Below are positions 1 to 10,039 of a stretch of 64,000 nt of DNA, piece after piece. This DNA comes from Massospora cicadina (lineage: Eukaryota > Entomophthoromycota > Entomophthoromycetes > Entomophthorales > Entomophthoraceae). Location: assembly GCA_022478985.1 (NCBI GenBank), contig JAKSZP010009286.1, positions 124,001 through 188,000 of the forward strand. The letters are read 5' to 3'. A model generated the notes under the pieces. It was not told the DNA's origin, did not search any database, and saw only the letters and a program-made list of their open reading frames with translations. Positions within the stretch are counted from its first letter, which is position 1. Every line of letters begins with the position of its first letter. The translations under genes and the position numbers were made by a program.

Positions 1-540
1 AGGTCATAGGATTTTAATGAAAATGAACCTTGGAAATGGCATTCTGATGAATCAGATGCCAACAAATTGAATAAACTTCAGAGAAGAGGTGGCATGGGCC
101 AACGTAAATGGCAAGCAGTCTAATCAAAGGCCACAAACTGAAATCCACCAAAATGAGAAATAATTAGGATTATGGCAAAGGGCAGCCCAGAGAATCAGAG
201 GCTGCCAAGCCAGATTATGCCAAAATTGGTAACATTGAAAACCACAGCAATAGGCAGCTCAGCAAATCAGGAACTGCCAAGCTGAATCCACCGCTAATCA
301 AGAATATCAAGAGCAATGGTGAAGGGCAGCCCAGAGAATCAGGGGCTGCCAAGCTGAATTATGCCAAATTTGGAAGTAATGAGAGTTGAGGTGAGCAGTA
401 GCCAAGCGAATCAGAAATCATCAGAAAACTTTTGAAGAATTTTATTCTAAAAGTTTGTGATAAGAGTGACACAGAAATGCCAAGCTCTGAATCATCCTCA
501 ACAAATGAAATTAAATGTGGAAATGATTTTGTAACGCCTT
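1..540 (+). pseudogene. Degraded reading frame with internal repeats, family unknown
   Basis: Frame 1 reads as a protein-like stretch from about base 10, interrupted by stops near 121 and later. It opens with acidic and Trp-rich residues (ENEPWKWHSDES) and then enters a tandem repeat of 24 codons, annotated separately. I do not recognise the family. Given the surroundings it is probably a retrotransposon remnant such as a gag linker, but nothing in the sequence proves that. It runs off the left edge of the window, so its start is unknown. Confidence 0.3.
175..435 (+). repeat. 72-bp tandem repeat, 3 full units and one partial
   Basis: Units begin at 175, 247, 319 and 391, exactly 72 bases apart, in the same frame as the surrounding remnant. 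Each encodes a diverged 24-residue unit whose start reads KGSPENQ.LPS or a variant. The core DNA gggcagcccagagaatcag is nearly identical in units 1 and 3. Conserved period with diverged sequence means an old in-frame expansion. The fourth unit fades after about 45 bases. Confidence 0.8.
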
Positions 541-1440
541 GGGTACCTAACGAATGGTCTATAATAGGCTAGACAGGAATATTGGGGGTCAAGATTCTCA
601 AAATAGGCTTGCAGAGCCCACCACCAGCGGACTCCATGGGATCAATTTCCCACATATCCCCTATTCCCTAACTTAAATATGACCAGACAAAGGTATTTAT
701 GACAACTTCGTCTTCTAATATTTTAAATACTAATCTTAAAAATCAGAAATAAAATTTTAAAATCTTGAAATCATTTATTCAGATTTTGGAGAAAAACCCC
801 AGATTTTGAGCGACAAATGGACCATTCCTCAGACTATGATGGAGCAGTCGCCTCTCTGAACGCTCACTCAGGTAGACAGACTGTTCTTCAGTGTTAAAAT
901 TTCCTAACTATATTTCAAGGATATATCAATAATTGCTCATTAAGCCAACGAACAAAGGGCCTGACCACAGCTGCGCTCTCATATTTGTGGGCCCTCAGTT
1001 GAGCCCTCTTGCCCAACTTTTTGTTGCAATGTGGAAGGACCCCGTTCATCACAGCTATGACCTCAGCGGAGTTTGACTCTGTCCAAACTCAATGATTTTA
1101 TGCTCTGCTCAGCTTGATGATTTCTTATCTCTTGATTGCTACCCGCTGCCACCTCTTCTTGAGTGAGGCTCCCCCAACATCATGCTGCACCAGTCCCATC
1201 TCCGCATCATTGCTAAAAGATAAACTGGTCCACCTGTACAAACCCCAGGACGGGTTCCCAATGGCATCTTGCCATTCAACCTGTGCCAACCCCAGGACGG
1301 GTCTCAACATCTTGTTAATAGGGACTATTCCGGTGGATCTAGTTTCAGCCCATCCTGATCCTGCCAACGCTCAGAACTTGTGCCTGTTATTGTCTTTCCC
1401 TTCCTCCACGCTTGGTAGGTGGGGATATCACCAGTTGCAT
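541..1440. other. No gene recognised
   Basis: No family match and no LTR or coding signal that I can defend. The open stretches at 1114-1449 (plus) and 1125-1367 (minus) overlap one another and show no recognisable motif. A 15-bp direct repeat, aaccccaggacgggt, occurs near 1242 and 1288. Confidence 0.4.
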
Positions 1441-1444
1441 CACC

Positions 1445-2060
1445 ACTAGAATAATAAAAATTAATTTCTTATATTTTTTATGTTTTTTTTATTTTTATGC
1501 ATCTTTCTATTTTTATTTTTTTTCATATTTATCTTTTTTTCTTAAGTCCAATACTTTAAGTATTTTGTGTGAAATCTTAACTATGCGACCATATTTGATA
1601 TTCATGATTGTATAGGCATCATTCATCAACTCAGTGATAATTTTTAATGGTCCCACCCATAGGCATACAACTCATTTTGCTTTTTAAAATTTTTCTTTGT
1701 CATTATTTGTTGACGAACATGCAGATTAATTGTGCCAATAGATATGTAAATGATCCCATATGTGCATGGATTAGTTTAAACGTTTAGTCTATCTAAATTC
1801 GTCAGGATCTGATAATATTTATCAACAGAGGATAAATTTAATAAATTTTTCTCTATCCAAATTTTCTGAATCTGATCCTATTTTTAAGCATTATTTGCCA
1901 ACTTGACTGTTTATATTATTTGCTAATAGATCTGGAAATGATCCACTACTTGTATGGATTAATTTGTTACTGGTTTTCTTTATCAGCTTCATCTGGATCT
2001 GATCATATTTTTTGGCAATCCTTGCTTACTCATTAATTGACATAATTTAGTATTGAATGA
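1445..2060. repeat. AT-rich tract with a diverged tandem duplication of about 190 bp
   Basis: Bases 1445-1545 are nearly pure T/A. After that, 1696-1830 and 1885-2015 are diverged copies of one unit. Both carry a cattatttg... start, an aatagat.tg.aaatgatc block, a tgtatggatta-like block and a gatctgat.atatt block in the same order. The tract lies downstream (3' on the minus strand) of the gag remnant at 2298-3525, so it may be the 3' part of that element. Confidence 0.45.
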
Positions 2061-2081
2061 CTTCATCCACTACTCTCTAGA

Positions 2082-3525
2082 TTAATAGCCTTTTATTTCA
2101 ATATCATCAAACGCCTCAGGACTTCTTATGGCAGACCCAGTTGCAACCCAAACTGGTCCTGCCAATGAATTTATTCCAAGTAGATGTCTGAAAGGATAGG
2201 TTCTATTGCAGTGCCAAATCTTTCCACATCTAGACTGCAAGGCCTTTCCCCAAATATTAGGTAGTTTCATCCTCCTCTTAAGGAATCACAACATTCACTA
2301 ATTATCGTGATTTCTTCTCCCAATTTTGGGTGGAAAATTGTCCCATGGTTCCACTTTTCCAATAGTAGCTAGTTGATTTATCCTTCCACTTGGATCCATT
2401 GGGGTTTTTCCCCAATACAACTTGATTCTGCTATACTTCGACTTTTTAATGCTCTCTAAAACGTCATCTTTTAAATCCACAATAGTTTGAATGTCCTCAG
2501 TTGGAATTTTTTCAAAGAATTGATTAGGCGCATTACAACTTGCTCCAAACATCTTCTGATGGTTCACCATCTGTGAGGTCGTTATTTCAATTACTAGTGC
2601 TGCTGCCATAATCCAGTGCAATTTGTGGTAGGGCTGAAGCGCTGCCTGCATGGCTATGCATGCATTAAAGTCAGTAAGTACTTTTTCCCCTTCCAAGTTT
2701 TGGGATTCTTGGTAAAAACGATCAGTAAAACTAGCTAGGGTCTCATCCTTGCGGAATTGTATACCCAGAAATTTTTGTTTTCATTTGTCGTATGAGTAGG
2801 ACTTCCAAACTCCAACATGATCTCTGCTTTTGCTTCAATGTATGACCATTTGTCCCTATTGAAGTGAGGTAGCATCAGATTCTGGCAATCAGTGCTAAGG
2901 CAGGGATTATGAATACTGCTTTCTGATGGTCTGCATATCCAAACATGGTCATCTCAAAAAGGTGGGAAAAAGCTGGAGCGTTATCATGGTGGAAGGTAAG
3001 CAACTTTGGTATATTTCAAAATTTATTGGTCACTCCACTCATAAAAGATTCTTTTCCAACAACTTGGCTAGCCATAAATGGCTTCAGGAGTCATTTCTAA
3101 AACACCAACAAATGATTTAGGCATAATTTTGAGCAGATATTCTTCCCAATTGGAGCTTTGCATATATTTTGTCAGCCTTGAAGCCTCAAATTGTTCACAA
3201 TCACATTTGTGATTTTCCACTCCTCTTTGTGATTCATCATTTTTCACATATCCTCATGAAACTGCCAGATGAATATTTGGTTCACTTCTGTTTCAGTCAT
3301 TTGGAATAAAACTTCCTTAATAAGTTCGCCCTCTTTCCACTTCAAAGAGGCAACTTTTCCACACAGGTCGTTATTCATAGTTCTGACTTGTTTGAGCATC
3401 TAATCTACCTTGATTACACGCTCCTCCAAGGTACTAACATTAGCTTTAGATGCTGAGATGAGCACATTTTGATTGATGGCCTGTAACTTTATCCATAACT
3501 TCCAAAGATCATTCTTATAAGACAT
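2082..3525 (-). pseudogene. Gag remnant of a minus-strand LTR retrotransposon
   Basis: Reading leftwards from an ATG at 3525, the first 90 codons are Lys/Glu/Leu-rich and coiled-coil-like. A capsid region follows: LTFHHDNAPAFSHLFEMTMF at about 3000-2943, then HFNRDKWSYIEAK, FRKDETLASFTDRFYQESQ and a 132-codon open piece ending at 2298. The 'F..DETL..F..RFY...Q' pattern is typical of retrotransposon Gag. Several frameshifts (near 2760 and 2875) and stops break it. A further 62-codon piece at 2082-2270 may be the nucleocapsid end but lacks a clear CCHC box. The ATG lies 54 bases inside the LTR/primer-binding junction at 3579, the expected gag position. No pol follows, so the element is truncated or non-autonomous. 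Confidence 0.65.
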
Positions 3526-3565
3526 TGTGGTTTAAATGGCTTTTGACAATTCAACTATCCCCTGT

Positions 3566-3578
3566 AGTGAGCACCAAT
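3566..3578 (-). other. Primer-binding site of the LTR5 element
   Basis: On the minus strand the bases right after the LTR end read ATTGGTGCTCACT, beginning the TGG that pairs with a tRNA 3' CCA. The same TGGTGCTCACT block follows the NA1 LTR (15261-15272), and gypsy2 has TGGTACTCACT. This fixes the element orientation as minus. Confidence 0.6.
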
Positions 3579-4116
3579 TGTTAAAATCTGGGCTGCTAGA
3601 TGGTAGCTCGCTTCTGCGCCCTGAATTCAACTGTACAGTTTCTTTGTAGTTGCGATGAGTGATTGAAAATAAGTAAACTGGAGTAATAGTAGTATGAAGA
3701 CTATTATTATGGTTGATTGCCTAAAGCCACGTTGAATGAAAAGTACAACGCTTGACAGGCGCTTCTTTGTCTTGAGGCTATTTTGGTACTGGTAGGGAAC
3801 ACGTTACCTATTATCTTCTCACAGAGCCAAGCGGAGGCTTGATAGAAAACATAAGGATATCTGATCCTTGCACTCTTATCCCAAGAGTAATTTTATACAA
3901 CCAATGTAAAACAACTAAGTAACTATCAAGTTTGAATCTAATTTTATTAGGTAATTAAGGGTCTTTATAGTAAAAATTTACATACAACTTTTTCAGCTGT
4001 CCTCTGGGAATTATTTGCTCTCTTATACTAGTTTGACCCTCAAGTTTTAGCATTGAATCTCGTCAGGTATCTTTGACATGATTTTCTCAGGTAGCATAAT
4101 CATCAGCTGTTTGACA
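3579..4116 (-). repeat. LTR5, 5' LTR of the minus-strand element
   Basis: The 538-bp segment begins TGTTAAA and ends TTTGACA, a near-perfect terminal inverted repeat ending TG...CA, directly next to a primer-binding site. It reads as the 5' LTR of an element whose gag lies to its left. I could not find the partner 3' LTR in the first 2 kb, and therefore no TSD, so the right boundary rests only on the inverted ends. Confidence 0.6.
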
Positions 4117-4305
4117 ACAAATTTATTAATTTTAGAAACTTGAATTCAATTGTGTTGGCTGATGATAATTCTACCATTTACCACAAGCATTAGAACGCTT
4201 AGGTAGTTTCCTGAGGCTCCTCATCTATCTGCTCTAAACGATTCCCCATAATTCAACTATTGTGTGTTGCTCCAGCATCAAATTTTTTTCTCTTTTTTTG
4301 TCAGG

Positions 4306-4500
4306 GATGATTCCCAACAAGAATATCTTTGGTCAGCGACCATTGCCGAGATATTAAATTGTTCCTTGCAATAATTTGACTATTAGTTATTGATTCTTTA
4401 ATCAGATTTGTGCAAATATCATTATGGATGCTTCCTGACAATAATTTTTCTAGTTGGTGACCCTTGCCAAGTATACAATTGTAACTAATAGTCAAACTCA
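4306..4500. repeat. Diverged tandem duplication of about 120 bp
   Basis: Bases 4320-4366 (aatatctttggtcagcgacc...) and 4440-4483 (aatttttctagttggtgacc...) are two diverged copies with matching flanks, about 120 bases apart. They lie in a minus-strand open stretch (4301-4582, 93 codons) that I do not recognise. The flanking parts of 4117-4740 show nothing else. Confidence 0.45.
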
Positions 4501-4739
4501 TTAATTGGTCAATAGGTTGGATACTGTGGTCATTTGAAATTCCAACAAAACTCTGTTTTCTATGCACCATGGCATAGATCAATGACGTCCTAGTTCAATC
4601 TCCAACACTCAAACAACATAAACAAGTTTTTGGTAGCAGGGGAGCCACACTACAGAGAAAATACCCTGCATGCATATCCCTCAAAAGAGAATTTTTAAGT
4701 ACTAAATTCAATTTCTCAAAAACCTCATGCTCAACTATA

Positions 4740-5755
4740 GACATGCTATCACCCCCAGAAAACTAGAAGCAATAAGGCTATGGTTAAAACCCTACCATCA
4801 GAAGCAACTCCGCAGTTCTTAAGATAATCACATTCTTGATAAAAATTCACCCCAGTGATCATGGAACTGGCTGTTCAGATTTTTAAATGGGCAAAAACGC
4901 GTCTTTCATCTGGTCAGAAGAATTCCAAGGTGTTTTACACCATCATTGAGGTCTTTACCACTGCACTAGTCCTGCGCCATGCCAACAAAGATAAACCATT
5001 CATTGTAGCATTTGATGTCACCAGAATGGCCATATAGGCCATTCTACGGCATTGCATGATGGAAAAAAGCACTCAAAGCTTACTACTCCAGTAATTTCAC
5101 CGGTGCAAACTCTTGTGAGCAATCTATGATAGAGAACTGGCTGTTGTCATTTGGTCAATGATGCGCCTGGCGATTTTTGCTACAAGGAAATAAATACATG
5201 TTTTTATTGTGCATAGACCTCAATTCACTGATGTACTACCACAAAACACAGAAGCTGGTACACTGGTAAACTAGAATACATTTCACCATCTTTAGTTTTA
5301 GCTTTAAAATATGAGTTCATTTGAGGGTTGACGCATATACTTCAAATATTCTGAGCAGAAGACCTTCAGCTAGACCCAATTTAATGGAAGACACTGGACT
5401 GGTCACGAAGATACCCCTAGAGCAAGTCATGGTAGAACCTAATAGATTGATTGGCATTGCCGCTATTACCCCACTTCAAGCTGAGAAAACACCCATCTAG
5501 CACAAACATGAACTAAATGCTAATTCCACAGCCTCACCCTAACAAATACAACAAAAACCCCTAATAATTTACATTGATACCTTTCTCTTAGATACCATAC
5601 TAGAAACCCAAGCTGGAACCCTGGAAGGACAAGCCATAAGAGATAAGATACTAGCAGAAAGAAAGCCCCTCTGGATGGTACTCCAAAAAGGATAGGCTAA
5701 TTTATTTCTATGACCGAGTATTGGTACCCAAAATTCTACTCTCACAGATCATAAG
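4740..5755 (+). pseudogene. Gypsy6: RT end, RNase H and start of integrase, broken
   Basis: The order matches a Ty3/gypsy pol. An RT-connection piece around 4800-4930 leads into FTTALVLRHANKDKPFIVAF, the usual start of gypsy RNase H. AIYDRELAVVIWSM at about 5126-5167 matches the 'YD.ELLAVV' block. A spacer with SRRPSARPNLMED follows, then FYDRVLVPK near 5708-5735, the 'Y..R..VP' entry to the integrase zinc region. Many stops and shifts. The coding ends abruptly at 5755, where the compact LTR element begins, and no matching continuation follows that element at 7503. Confidence 0.7.
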
Positions 5756-6422
5756 TGTAACGATCAAAAACATCCCAGTTTTCAATCGCCATCTTGCCTT
5801 GGCGATGGGCACCAAATGTTTGTCTATTATGAGGTTACTTGAGGTAAAGGCTTTATTTATCATATTTACCAATTCAACATTGGATTTTGGGAAATTTGAA
5901 AAACAAGAAAAGATGACACAGGTAAGCGAGGATCCGACCCCAAAATTAGCCTTCTTTTATTTATTATAAAAAATAAACTCAAGGGTAAATTCAATCCCAA
6001 TGACTTAGAGCACCACAAATGAGACATAAAAAACCAGGGTGTTTGGCGGAATCTAGGTTCTCGACGCCAAATTCCATTATTTTTTATGGATACAAATATT
6101 TATCTCTTCGTGGGATACCAGGTAAGACAAGGCAAGGGCAGCCTCAAGGCCACCAGAGAACCCCATGCGAGAGCGGGAAATGAGTAAAAATTCTGAACTG
6201 AGTTCAGAATCGCGCGGGCTCAACCTTTTAAGGTCGCCCTTCCAGAGCCCCTCCTGCACTATTCTTAGGCTCTTAGGGGCCTAAGAATAGTGCAGGAGGG
6301 GCACAGGCCAGTGCTGGATCCCGCATAAACCTCAATAAAACCTCGAAAAGTGTTTTGACTTGAGATCCAGAAATCTGAATCTCATGTCAAAATATAATGA
6401 TCGGTTTAACCTGACCATTACA
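5756..6422 (-). repeat. Compact element, left LTR
   Basis: 667 bp, closely similar along its length to 6831-7502. It contains a perfect 24-bp hairpin at 6247-6302. The similarity shows as blocks such as the shared opening tgtaacgatcaaaaacatcc and the shared gataccaggtaagacaaggc. Confidence 0.85.
6247..6302. repeat. Perfect 24-bp inverted repeat (hairpin) within the LTR
   Basis: The 24 bases at 6247-6270 (starting gcccctcctgcact) are the exact reverse complement of 6279-6302, with an 8-base loop. The matching place in the right LTR, about 7325-7381, keeps the arms but with several mismatches. It could act in the transcript (terminator- or packaging-like structure) or be an inserted inverted repeat. 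The sequence does not tell which. Confidence 0.9.
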
Positions 6423-6830
6423 TCACCCCCCTAAGAAGGAGCCCCCCCACAAGAGGGTGCCTCATAGCAGGAGGCAGCCACCATGAGGGCTTCCTCAGTA
6501 ACGTGGAGCCCAAACTGGACTGTAAAACCAGTCCACCTGGAGAGGGGAAACCCACTTAACGTGTGGCTGGGCAGTTATCCCCCCAAAGTGGGCTGACCTT
6601 GGGGTGAGGGGCCCTGCTGGGCCAGGTCCCTTGGTGCCAGCCAGATCCCTGGTGAGGGGGAAGCCCCACCAGGATTTTGGACCAATGATCGCTTCAGGTC
6701 CAGGGTTGGCCATCAGTCACTGAATCCCCCAGTGCTGGTTACTTGACAACCGGGACCTGATGTGACCACTGAGTTTGGGCCAAACTGGGGATCTGGTGGC
6801 ATGCTAATCAGCACAGAGAGTTCAGAATAA
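6423..6830 (-). other. Internal segment of the compact element
   Basis: 408 bp, clearly richer in G+C than its neighbours and with no gag or pol motif. The 72-codon minus-strand opening at 6495-6713 is Pro/Gly/Trp-rich and unrecognised. Confidence 0.5.
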
Positions 6831-7502
6831 TGTAACGATCAAAAACATCCCAGTTTTTGATTGCTATCTTGCCTTGGCGATGGGCGCCAAATTTTTGTCT
6901 AATATGAGGTTCCCTTGAGGTAAGTGCTTTATTCGTCATATTTGCCAATTCAACATTGGATTTTGGGAAATTAAAAAAATGAGAAAAGATGACACAGGTA
7001 AGTGAGGATCCGACCCCAAAATTAACCTTGTTTTATTTATTATCAAAAATAAACTCGAGGGCAAATTCAATCCTGATGACTTAGAGCACCACAAACGAGA
7101 CATAAAAACCAGGGTATTTGGCAGAATCTAGGCTCTCGATGCCAAATCCCATTATATTGTTATGGATACAAATATTTATCTCTTCGCGGGATACCAGGTA
7201 AGACAAGGCAAGGGCAGCCCCGAGGCCACCAGAGAACCCCACGTGAGAGTGGGAAATGAGGAAAATTTCTGAACTGAGTTCAGAATCATGTGGGCTCGAC
7301 TTTTTAAGGTTGCCCTTCCAGGGAGCCCCTCCTGCACTGTTCTTTAGGCCCTTAAAAGCCTAAGAATAGTGTGGGAGGGGCACAGCCCAGTGCTGGACCC
7401 CACATAAACCTCAAAAAACCTCAAAAAGTGTTTCAACTCTAGAGTTTTGGAAATCTGAATCTCGAGTCAAAATGTAATGATCAGTTTAACCTGACCGTTA
7501 CA
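6831..7502 (-). repeat. Compact element, right LTR
   Basis: 672-bp partner of 5756-6422, starting tgtaacgatcaaaaacatcc and ending ctgaccgttaca. Many of the differences from the left copy are C/T or G/A exchanges. Confidence 0.85.
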
Positions 7503-10039
7503 GGTGCAGTAGGAGATGCTTAACCATAGAGGTGTCTCTTTATGAGATATGTCACAATGGGAAATGTTGCAATTCCCATATGCAACAGCAACTAAATGAG
7601 ATTTTTGAAAACATTAACCCCTCAGACAGCTGGCACTTGGCGCACTAGCAAGTTACCGCTGGGGCTGCTAAACAGTGGATTGACACCCAAATCCCGATCT
7701 TTTTAGTGATAATGTTTAACTTGTTGCACATATACACTGAGGAAGCCCTTGAGTGGATGAAGCTGCTAGTGGAGAACTGTGTGATGGAAGCAGCGGTTCA
7801 GGAGAACCTTAAAACTGCTGATGCCAAGGCATGGCTGAACTCAGGCATTGACCGCTTTGATGCAATGTAGTTCAATAAAGCGGATATTCCTTCAAAGTTG
7901 GCATCCTTGGTGAAAAGCTTGAGTCTCTCAATAATGGAATTGAATGGTTATATCAAAGTGTTCCTCAAAACTGCCATTGTGATAGATTGGGCGCACCATG
8001 CTCTTTCTGCTGAAGTTGCCTTCAGTGAAATAATACCACCTTTTACCTGAGGAGGTGCTGCCTCAGATTATGTCATGGCTTTCAGGATACCAAAGACTTA
8101 CACTGATCATACACGCACATCCATCCTGTTATGGCCTCTGACTTTCTGCAAGCGGGTTGGATAAAATAAAAAGCTGTTAAATGGGGGCCCTTCTGGGAGT
8201 GGTCATCAAAAGTTGCAATTATCTGGAGCGCTAATGGTTTTACCCTCTGGGAAATGAAGTACTGGCTCTGGGCTAACACCACGATTGATCATGTCAGGGA
8301 CTGGGCGAGTTTGGGGATGACGAAAATATTCACAAAACCCTGCATGGCCACTCCTTTTTTGCTGGCCAAATGGAAGCTCTGGAGAGACCATGCCCCCTGG
8401 CCGCTGCTGCAGATTGAGATGCAGCAGGGTTCACATCTGTGCTTCTCATGCTGATCAAATAGAAATCTCACATCAAGCAGCGGCAGCCATGCATGGGGTT
8501 AAAACTCCCCAAACTCTGTTGGGATTAGCTCTAAATGGGCATTAGGGTTGAAACTATTATAACTGGAAACAGTCATTTACTGAGACCTCACTGGCTAACC
8601 ACTATGCTGCAGAAATTTTTTACCCATCTGAATCATTCCAGTTGAGTGATGCAGACGTCCCTGAAGAAGCAGCCTGCCTGTTTATCAACGCTGAGTGGAA
8701 CAGTGTTGCAGTGCGTGATTGGTGTCAGAGGAGCGCTAATTCTCTTGATAAACAACCTCAATAAATGAGGCTTGTGGTCCCAAAGCCTCATTAGGTTAGT
8801 TTTTTTGGCTTCTCTCCTGCGGATGCAGAGGACTGAAAAGCCCTCAGAATTAGCACTGCTATCAACTGCATTGATAATAAATGAATCATTATCTGCTTCA
8901 GGTACATGTGTTCTTGTCCCGCAGCTTTGGCCTTGATGAGGCCATCAACTGGATCTTGAAAGTAAACATACTGCAGAAGCCCCAACACCCTGTTTTAAAA
9001 AAATTGTATTTCACAGTGACTGCCCCTCACAACAATAGGTCATGGAATGGCGCTGGGTCACATATTGATTTTATACGCTCATTTTTAAGTGGCGGGTTTT
9101 ATGACCGCAATGTCCCCAAGACTTATCTTCAGGATGAAATCCATATCCACCTCCAATTGATCAGGGAGGAGGAGTGGTTGGACCTGATTGTTGCAATTGA
9201 GCAGGAGCTAAATAATGTACTGGTTGGCGGCAATTTTGACCATCATTGGGTACCAGAGCATGTGTACATCAGTATTTCAATCCCTATTGAACTCAACCCT
9301 AAGCACCTTATGGAAGTGGGCATTCAGTACAAGGATTCTTACCTGTTCACAAACCCACCCATTACGCAAATCAGACCACAAATAGGTGAGCTTTATATAA
9401 TTCTGTAATATAATGCGCATGTGAATGGGTTCATGTGGCAATTTATACTGGCCTATTCTATTATGGGGAGGTCCACGTTTTTCAGCAAGCCAGCAGGGAT
9501 TATATTGCTTAATGACTTTACCACTGTATAGTGGAAGCCTTGTATGATCCTGAGCCCTGGATAAATACTAACAAAATTGTTTTTTCACAGTTTATCTCTA
9601 TTCCAGGTCTCCAACGGGTGATTTACATGGAACAAGAGGACACCAAACATGTTTGTCACTCTTATTTCTAAAATAGGTCACAATATGGCACAATGTCATC
9701 ATAAGAAAGGCAAATACCCCAGAAATATTGGTATGAACAGATTAGTGGAATCACCAAGATTGGGGCCAAAGATTCCTCTGTCCTACAGCTAAAGTGGTTG
9801 CCAAATAACTTATTGTAAGTTAATAACATGAAACGTCAGCAGAAGGAGCTGGACGCGGCCCATAAAGAAGCGTGGGCGCAGGAACTGACCAAGTGGCCAA
9901 TGGCAGTGGATGACCCATTTATCAATCCAACACCAGAATTGTATCACATCAATGAAGAACCCTATTCTGGGTCACCCCAAACCCATCCTACTAAGGTAGA
10001 GTGGGCGGAGAAGGATGTAATCTATTGGCAGAAGGTAGG
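7503..10039 (+). pseudogene. Presumed LINE3 5' portion (ORF1-like), family uncertain
   Basis: This tract precedes gypsy1, whose 5-bp TSD (gtagg/gtggg) joins it to 24967-25714, which is in turn joined across gypsy2 to a LINE RT at 46160-46720. By position it should be the ORF1 side of that LINE. Direct evidence is weak. Long open pieces read like protein (EEALEWMKLLVENC at about 7740; the 175-codon piece 8881-9408; the 168-codon piece from 9828). A half zinc knuckle, GHNMAQC at 9676-9696, keeps the His and last Cys while the first two Cys are gone. The part before about 8880 could belong to something else. Confidence 0.4.
8881..9408 (+). pseudogene. 175-codon open segment, function unknown
   Basis: The longest open segment in the first 15 kb, ATG to TAA. 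It contains VPKTYLQDEIHIHLQLIREE, an aromatic/Ile-rich middle (EHVYISISIPIELNPKHL) and no known catalytic motif. It sits upstream of a half zinc knuckle at 9676 in the same strand, so it could be the RNA-binding part of a LINE ORF1 or a gag. I do not recognise it. In a region otherwise full of stops, its openness is notable. Confidence 0.35.

Larger units (their letters stand above)
5756..7502 (-). mobile_element. Compact non-autonomous LTR element (TRIM/SMART-like)
   Basis: Two direct repeats of about 670 bp (5756-6422 and 6831-7502) start TGTAACGATCA and end GACCATTACA or GACCGTTACA, so the ends are inverted repeats. Only 408 bp separate them, far too little for gag or pol. CTTAGGGGGGTGA on the minus strand beside the left LTR resembles a polypurine tract, which suggests minus orientation. 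The five bases outside (ataag at 5751-5755, ggtgc at 7503-7507) do not match, so there is no TSD. The left flank is gypsy6 and the right flank is unrelated, so a rearrangement at this site is likely. Confidence 0.75.

Noticed and set aside
893..1430. Partner 3' LTR for LTR5, because of tgttaaaat at 893
   Set aside because: Only the first nine bases match. The following 500 bases show no similarity to 3579-4116.
1114..1449. 111-codon plus-strand and 80-codon minus-strand open stretches
   Set aside because: They overlap on opposite strands, have low-complexity or Cys/Ser-rich composition and no motif. Chance openings are more likely.
8082..8471. Five overlapping short open stretches on both strands
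   Set aside because: All lie in the same 400 bases in several frames. At most one frame of the degraded plus-strand tract can be real.
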